A stretch of 64,000 nt of DNA from NCBI RefSeq assembly GCF_030285665.1, contig NZ_CP127295.1, positions 9,672,001 to 9,736,000 on the forward strand, in the 5' to 3' direction. Under the pieces are notes generated by a model. That model made no database searches and was not told where the DNA came from. It saw only the letters and a list, made by a program, of their open reading frames with translations. Below are positions 60,290 to 64,000 of the stretch, piece after piece (the stretch's first letter is position 1; every line of letters starts with the position of its first letter). The DNA is from Amycolatopsis mongoliensis (GTDB taxonomy: Bacteria; Actinomycetota; Actinomycetes; Mycobacteriales; Pseudonocardiaceae). The position numbers were made by a program, and so were the translations under genes.

Positions 60290-61675
60290 GTGAAAGCCTG
60301 GGAAGACCTCGTCGGCACCGCGCTCCTCGGCACCCGCCGGCGCACCCTCGACCCCGCCACCCAGCCCCGCGCGGTCCAGGACCTCGTCGCGGACCACCCC
60401 GACCCCGCCGGACAGCTCCTGGCCGCCGCGGCCGTCCTCACCACCTACCGGCGAGCCGGCCGGCGTGCCCTGACCGACGTCCGCCCCCTGCCCGTCGCCG
60501 CCATCGACGAGCGGCCCTTCGTCCCGCCCCTGGCCCGGGAACGGCTGGCCCGGCTGCTCGCCGCCAGCCATCCCGACCTTCTCCTGGAGTGGCTGGGCAT
60601 CGTCGCCGGCACGGACTACCGCGTCCCGCCCGAAACCCTCCCCCTGCTCGCCGAAGCCGCCCGCAGCAAGGCAGCCCTGCGGGGGCCGCTCGTCGCCGTC
60701 GCCGGGCCGGTCGGGGCCTGGCTCGGGCAGCGGAACCCCGACTGGGCCTTCCTTTCCGCGCCCCCCGAAGAGTCCGGGGACGTCTGGCAGTACGGCAGCC
60801 TCGCCCAGCGCCGCCGCTGGCTCGCCACCAAGCTCGCCGACGATCCCGGCGCCGCCCGCGAAGCCCTCCGAGGCTCCTGGAAGAGTGAACCCGCCGACGT
60901 CCGCTCGGACTTCCTCGGCGTGCTCGCCGGGCACGTGAGCGCCGAGGACGAAGCCTTCCTCGAGGCCGCCCTCTCCGATCGCGCGGCCGCCGTCCGCGAG
61001 CGGGCCGCCGACCTGCTCGGCCGGCTGCCCGGCACCCGCTACGGCGAGACCATGGCCGACCGGCTGCGCCCCCTCGTCCGGCGGAAGGGCCGGGTGCTCG
61101 AAGTCTCCGTCCCCCAGGGCGAACGAGGCGAAGGCACCGTCCGGCTGCGCACCCTCGCCGCCGCCGCTCCCCTGACCTTCTGGACCGAGTTCGGCCCGCC
61201 GGCCGAAGTCGTGCGGATGACCGTCGAGGGCTGCCCGGCGGGCGTGCTGCGCGACTCCTGGGCCACCGCGGCCCTGCGCCAGCGCGACGAAACCTGGGCA
61301 CAGGCGCTGATCGGCGCCGACCCCGGTGGGCGCACCACCCCGCCCCTGCTCGGCGTCCTGAGCCCGGGGAGCCAGGCCGCCACCGTGGGGCACCTGGTGA
61401 GCCGGCTGCCCGTCGAGTCGTTCGCGCGGCTGGTGCACGAGCTGCCCCGGCCGTGGACGAAGGAGCTCGGCACCGCCCTGCTCGACTGGATCGCCCGCCA
61501 GGACGACCACCGCCTGGTCTCCCACGCCGCCGTCGTGATCGCCCGCGCGGTCCCCGCCGCGTGCCTGCGCCACCCGCTGGCCACCACCCGCCTGACCATG
61601 GACGCCGGGCCGTGGCGCCGGGCGCTCACCGAAACGCTGAACTTCCGCCGCGAAATGTACGAGGAGCTCGCATGA
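60290..61675 (+). CDS. DUF5691 protein
   Basis: 461 aa, soluble, with HEAT-like alpha-helical repeats (LAGHVSAEDEAFLEAALSDRAAAVRERAADLLGRL). It begins KAWEDLVGTALLGTRRR, as in DUF5691 proteins. Function unknown. GTG 60290 follows AGGAGG; its stop overlaps the MoxR start (ATGA). Confidence 0.84.
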   Translation: MKAWEDLVGTALLGTRRRTLDPATQPRAVQDLVADHPDPAGQLLAAAAVLTTYRRAGRRALTDVRPLPVAAIDERPFVPPLARERLARLLAASHPDLLLEWLGIVAGTDYRVPPETLPLLAEAARSKAALRGPLVAVAGPVGAWLGQRNPDWAFLSAPPEESGDVWQYGSLAQRRRWLATKLADDPGAAREALRGSWKSEPADVRSDFLGVLAGHVSAEDEAFLEAALSDRAAAVRERAADLLGRLPGTRYGETMADRLRPLVRRKGRVLEVSVPQGERGEGTVRLRTLAAAAPLTFWTEFGPPAEVVRMTVEGCPAGVLRDSWATAALRQRDETWAQALIGADPGGRTTPPLLGVLSPGSQAATVGHLVSRLPVESFARLVHELPRPWTKELGTALLDWIARQDDHRLVSHAAVVIARAVPAACLRHPLATTRLTMDAGPWRRALTETLNFRREMYEELA

Positions 61676-62757
61676 CCGCCGCCACCGTCCTCCGGCCGCA
61701 CGCCGAACAGGACCACGCCGCCGAGCTGGCCGCGCTGGCCGCCTCCGACGAGCGGGCCAAGCCGCCCAACTGGAACCTCTCGCCGTGGGCGGTCGTCGAG
61801 TACCTGCTCGGCGGCACCCTGGCCGACGGCACCGTGATCACGCCGAAGTACGTCGGGCCGCGGCGGCTGATCGAGGTCGCCGTCGCGACGCTGGCCACCG
61901 ATCGCGCGCTGCTGCTGCTCGGCGTGCCCGGCACGGCGAAGACGTGGGTGTCCGAGCACCTCTCCGCCGCGATCAGCGGGGACTCGACGCTGCTGGTGCA
62001 GGGCACCGCGGGCACGTCGGAGGAGTCCATCCGCTACGGCTGGAACTACGCCCGGCTGATCGCCGAGGGCCCCAGCGCCGCGGCGCTCGTCGAAAGCCCG
62101 CTGCTGCACGCGATGCGGGACGGCAAGCTCGCCCGGCTCGAGGAGCTGACCCGCATCCCGGCCGACGTCCAGGACTCGCTGATCACGATCCTGTCCGAGA
62201 AGACACTGCCCATCCCCGAGCTGGGCACCGAGATCCAGGCGCGGCCGGGCTTCAACCTGATCGCGACGGCGAACAACCGCGACAAGGGCGTCAACGAGCT
62301 GTCGAGCGCGCTGCGGCGGCGGTTCAACACCGTGGTGCTGCCGCTGCCGGACAGCGCCGACGCGGAGGTCGAGATCGTCAGCCGCCGGGTCGCGGAGCTG
62401 GGCACGTCGCTGCACCTGCCGGTGGAAGCCGCCGAGCTGGCCGAGATCCGTCGGGTGGTCACGGTGTTCCGCGAGCTGCGGTCGGGCCGCACCGAAGACG
62501 GCCGCACGGCGGTGAAGTCCCCGTCCGGCACGCTCTCGACGGCCGAGGCGATCAGCGTGCTGACCGGCGGCCTCGCCCTGGCCACCCACTTCGGCGACGG
62601 CGTGCTGCGCCCGCACGACATCGCGGCCGGCATCCACGGCGCGGTGGTCAAGGATCCGGTGGCCGACCGCGCGATCTGGATCGAGTACCTCGAGACGGTC
62701 GTCCGCGAGCGCGACGGATGGGCCGACTTCTACCGGGCGGGCCAGGAGATTTCGTGA
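61672..62757 (+). CDS. MoxR-type AAA+ ATPase
   Basis: 361 aa. Walker A GVPGTAKT (84-91); the Walker B position reads LARLEEL (153-159) with Glu in place of the usual Asp; sensor-1 ATANNRD (198-204); Arg finger ALRRRF (213-218). MoxR ATPases remodel target proteins, usually with a VWA partner. It lies between DUF5691 and DUF5682 genes and overlaps both by 4 bp. Confidence 0.92.
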   Translation: MTAATVLRPHAEQDHAAELAALAASDERAKPPNWNLSPWAVVEYLLGGTLADGTVITPKYVGPRRLIEVAVATLATDRALLLLGVPGTAKTWVSEHLSAAISGDSTLLVQGTAGTSEESIRYGWNYARLIAEGPSAAALVESPLLHAMRDGKLARLEELTRIPADVQDSLITILSEKTLPIPELGTEIQARPGFNLIATANNRDKGVNELSSALRRRFNTVVLPLPDSADAEVEIVSRRVAELGTSLHLPVEAAELAEIRRVVTVFRELRSGRTEDGRTAVKSPSGTLSTAEAISVLTGGLALATHFGDGVLRPHDIAAGIHGAVVKDPVADRAIWIEYLETVVRERDGWADFYRAGQEIS

Positions 62758-64000
62758 CCTCGACCCACCTGCTCGGCATCCGCCACCACGGCCCGGGTTC
62801 GGCCCGGGCCGTGGCGACGCGGCTCGCCGAGCTCGAACCCGACGTCGTGCTGATCGAAGGTCCACCCGAAGCCGACGCCCTGGTCGAGCTGACCGAAGAC
62901 CCGGCCATGGCGCCGCCGGTCGCGCTGCTGGCGTACGCGACCGACGACGTCTCACGGGCCGCCTTCTGGCCGTTCGCCGTCTTCAGCCCGGAGTGGCAGG
63001 CGCTCGCGTACGCGCGTGAGGCCGGGATTCCGGTGCGGTTCTGCGACCTCCCGGCCGCGAACACGTTCGCCGCGGGGCCGGACGAGCACGGCGGGCCGCC
63101 CGGCGACCCGCTGGCCGCGCTGGCCTCGGCCGGCGGCTACGACGACCCGGAACGCTGGTGGGACGACGTCGTCGAGTCGCGGCGCGGCGACGAGAACCCG
63201 TTCGACGTGATCGCCGAGGCGATGACCGCGTTGCGGGAAGACGAAGAACCGCCGCGCGGCACCGAAGCCCGGCGCGAGGCCTACATGCGCTCGGTGCTGC
63301 GCCGCACCCGCAAAGACGGCTTCGAGAACATCGCCGTCGTCTGCGGGGCCTGGCACGTGCCCGCACTGACCGACCCGCTGCCGCCGGCGGCCCACGACCA
63401 GACCGTCCTCAAAGGACTGCCGAAGCGGAAGGTCGCGTGCACCTGGGTTCCGTGGACCCACGGGCGCCTCGCGACGGCCAGCGGCTACGGCGCGGGCGTG
63501 CGGTCGCCGGGCTGGTACCACCACCTCTTCACCACGGCCGAGGACGTCACCGCGCGCTGGCTGACCGGCGTCGCGGCGGTGCTGCGGCAGGAGGACCTGC
63601 CCGTCTCGACCGCGCACGTCATCGAGGCGGTCCGGCTGTCCGAGACCCTGGCCACGCTGCGCGGGCGGTCGTCGGCCGGGCTGGCCGAGGTCACCGAAGC
63701 CACCCGGTCCGTGCTCTGCGGCGGGGACGAGGTGCAGGTCGAGCTGGTCACGCGGCGGCTGGTCGTCGGCGAACGGCTCGGGGAGGTGCCCGACCGGGTG
63801 CCGCAGCCGCCGCTGGCCGCGGACCTGACCGCGACGGCGAAACGCCTGCGGCTCAAGAAGGACCCGGTCGTCAAGGAGCTCGACCTCGACCTGCGCACGC
63901 CCGGCGGGCTCGACCGCTCGAAGCTGCTGCACCGCCTGCGGATCCTCGGCATCGAGTGGGGCAGCCGGGAGGCGTCGGCGCGGCGGAACAAGGGCACGTT
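62754..64000 (+). CDS. DUF5682 protein, 3' end outside window
   Basis: The first 415 codons are present; the frame is open to the window edge. It starts at GTG 62754, overlapping the MoxR stop (GTGA). N-terminus: LLGIRHHGPGSARAVATRL then VVLIEGPPEADAL, followed by VCGAWHVPAL (about residue 198). The HHGPGSA and IEGPPEA motifs recall the TraB/EreA/ChaN-like group of putative metal-dependent hydrolases. A VWA-domain gene is expected next from the usual order of this cluster, which cannot be checked here. Confidence 0.82.
   Translation, partial: MTSTHLLGIRHHGPGSARAVATRLAELEPDVVLIEGPPEADALVELTEDPAMAPPVALLAYATDDVSRAAFWPFAVFSPEWQALAYAREAGIPVRFCDLPAANTFAAGPDEHGGPPGDPLAALASAGGYDDPERWWDDVVESRRGDENPFDVIAEAMTALREDEEPPRGTEARREAYMRSVLRRTRKDGFENIAVVCGAWHVPALTDPLPPAAHDQTVLKGLPKRKVACTWVPWTHGRLATASGYGAGVRSPGWYHHLFTTAEDVTARWLTGVAAVLRQEDLPVSTAHVIEAVRLSETLATLRGRSSAGLAEVTEATRSVLCGGDEVQVELVTRRLVVGERLGEVPDRVPQPPLAADLTATAKRLRLKKDPVVKELDLDLRTPGGLDRSKLLHRLRILGIEWGSREASARRNKGT

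Overview
The window is very GC-rich chromosomal DNA with dense, short-gapped genes, many GTG starts and ATGA/GTGA/TGATG start-stop overlaps. The gene content (DUF742, DUF397 with an XRE/DUF5753 partner, WhiJ-like; a PucR regulator; DrrAB; deazaflavin-dependent nitroreductase; three-helix-bundle and type VII-secretion-like proteins) points to a filamentous actinomycete. I infer Pseudonocardiales, most likely Amycolatopsis, partly from the style of the short palindromic repeats. No rRNA, tRNA, CRISPR array, prophage or PKS/NRPS cluster was seen.

Layout. 1-4.4 kb: an operon of NCS1 permease, hydantoinase/oxoprolinase and two tandem DUF917 proteins, with a long inverted repeat upstream. 4.4-7.1 kb: a decayed SDR gene, a TetR-hydrolase pair and a lone DUF742 protein. 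7.2-9.6 kb: a LacI regulator and a sugar-binding lipoprotein joined by two LacI operators, with no transporter membrane genes following. 9.7-17.8 kb: mixed small loci, including an aldehyde dehydrogenase, an L,D-transpeptidase, a candidate type VII-secreted cell-wall hydrolase, LysR and TetR pairs, a tautomerase and MsrA. 18-30.4 kb: a secreted M4 metalloprotease, OsmC, a DrrAB exporter, SDR, a Ser/Thr kinase, STAS, aldehyde dehydrogenase and a GT1 glycosyltransferase. 30.5-36 kb: sirtuin, then a redox operon (small membrane protein, ApbE, heme b membrane protein, NuoF-like protein, 3Fe-4S ferredoxin) split by an IS110-family insertion.

36-52 kb: a phosphoesterase/MFS/beta-propeller operon, a GH6 cellulase, an extracellular polyhydroxybutyrate (PHB) depolymerase facing an oligomer-hydrolase-like esterase, TetR and LacI loci, and a bdhA-MHS transporter-PucR operon. 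Together the depolymerase, oligomer hydrolase, transporter and 3-hydroxybutyrate dehydrogenase would form a route from extracellular PHB to acetoacetate. 52-64 kb: an intact DUF397 gene beside a frameshifted XRE regulator, a VOC/WYL pair, an SRPBCC-acyl-CoA ligase fusion, a PadR/GyrI-like pair, and the start of a SWIM-DUF5691-MoxR ATPase-DUF5682 operon that leaves the window.

The observations I rate highest are the reconstructable IS110 insertion with its possible bridge-RNA left end, the uncharacterised SWIM/DUF5691/MoxR/DUF5682 operon, the type VII-secretion-like lytic protein, and the PHB utilisation gene set. Functional statements rest on motifs and family knowledge; no database search was possible.
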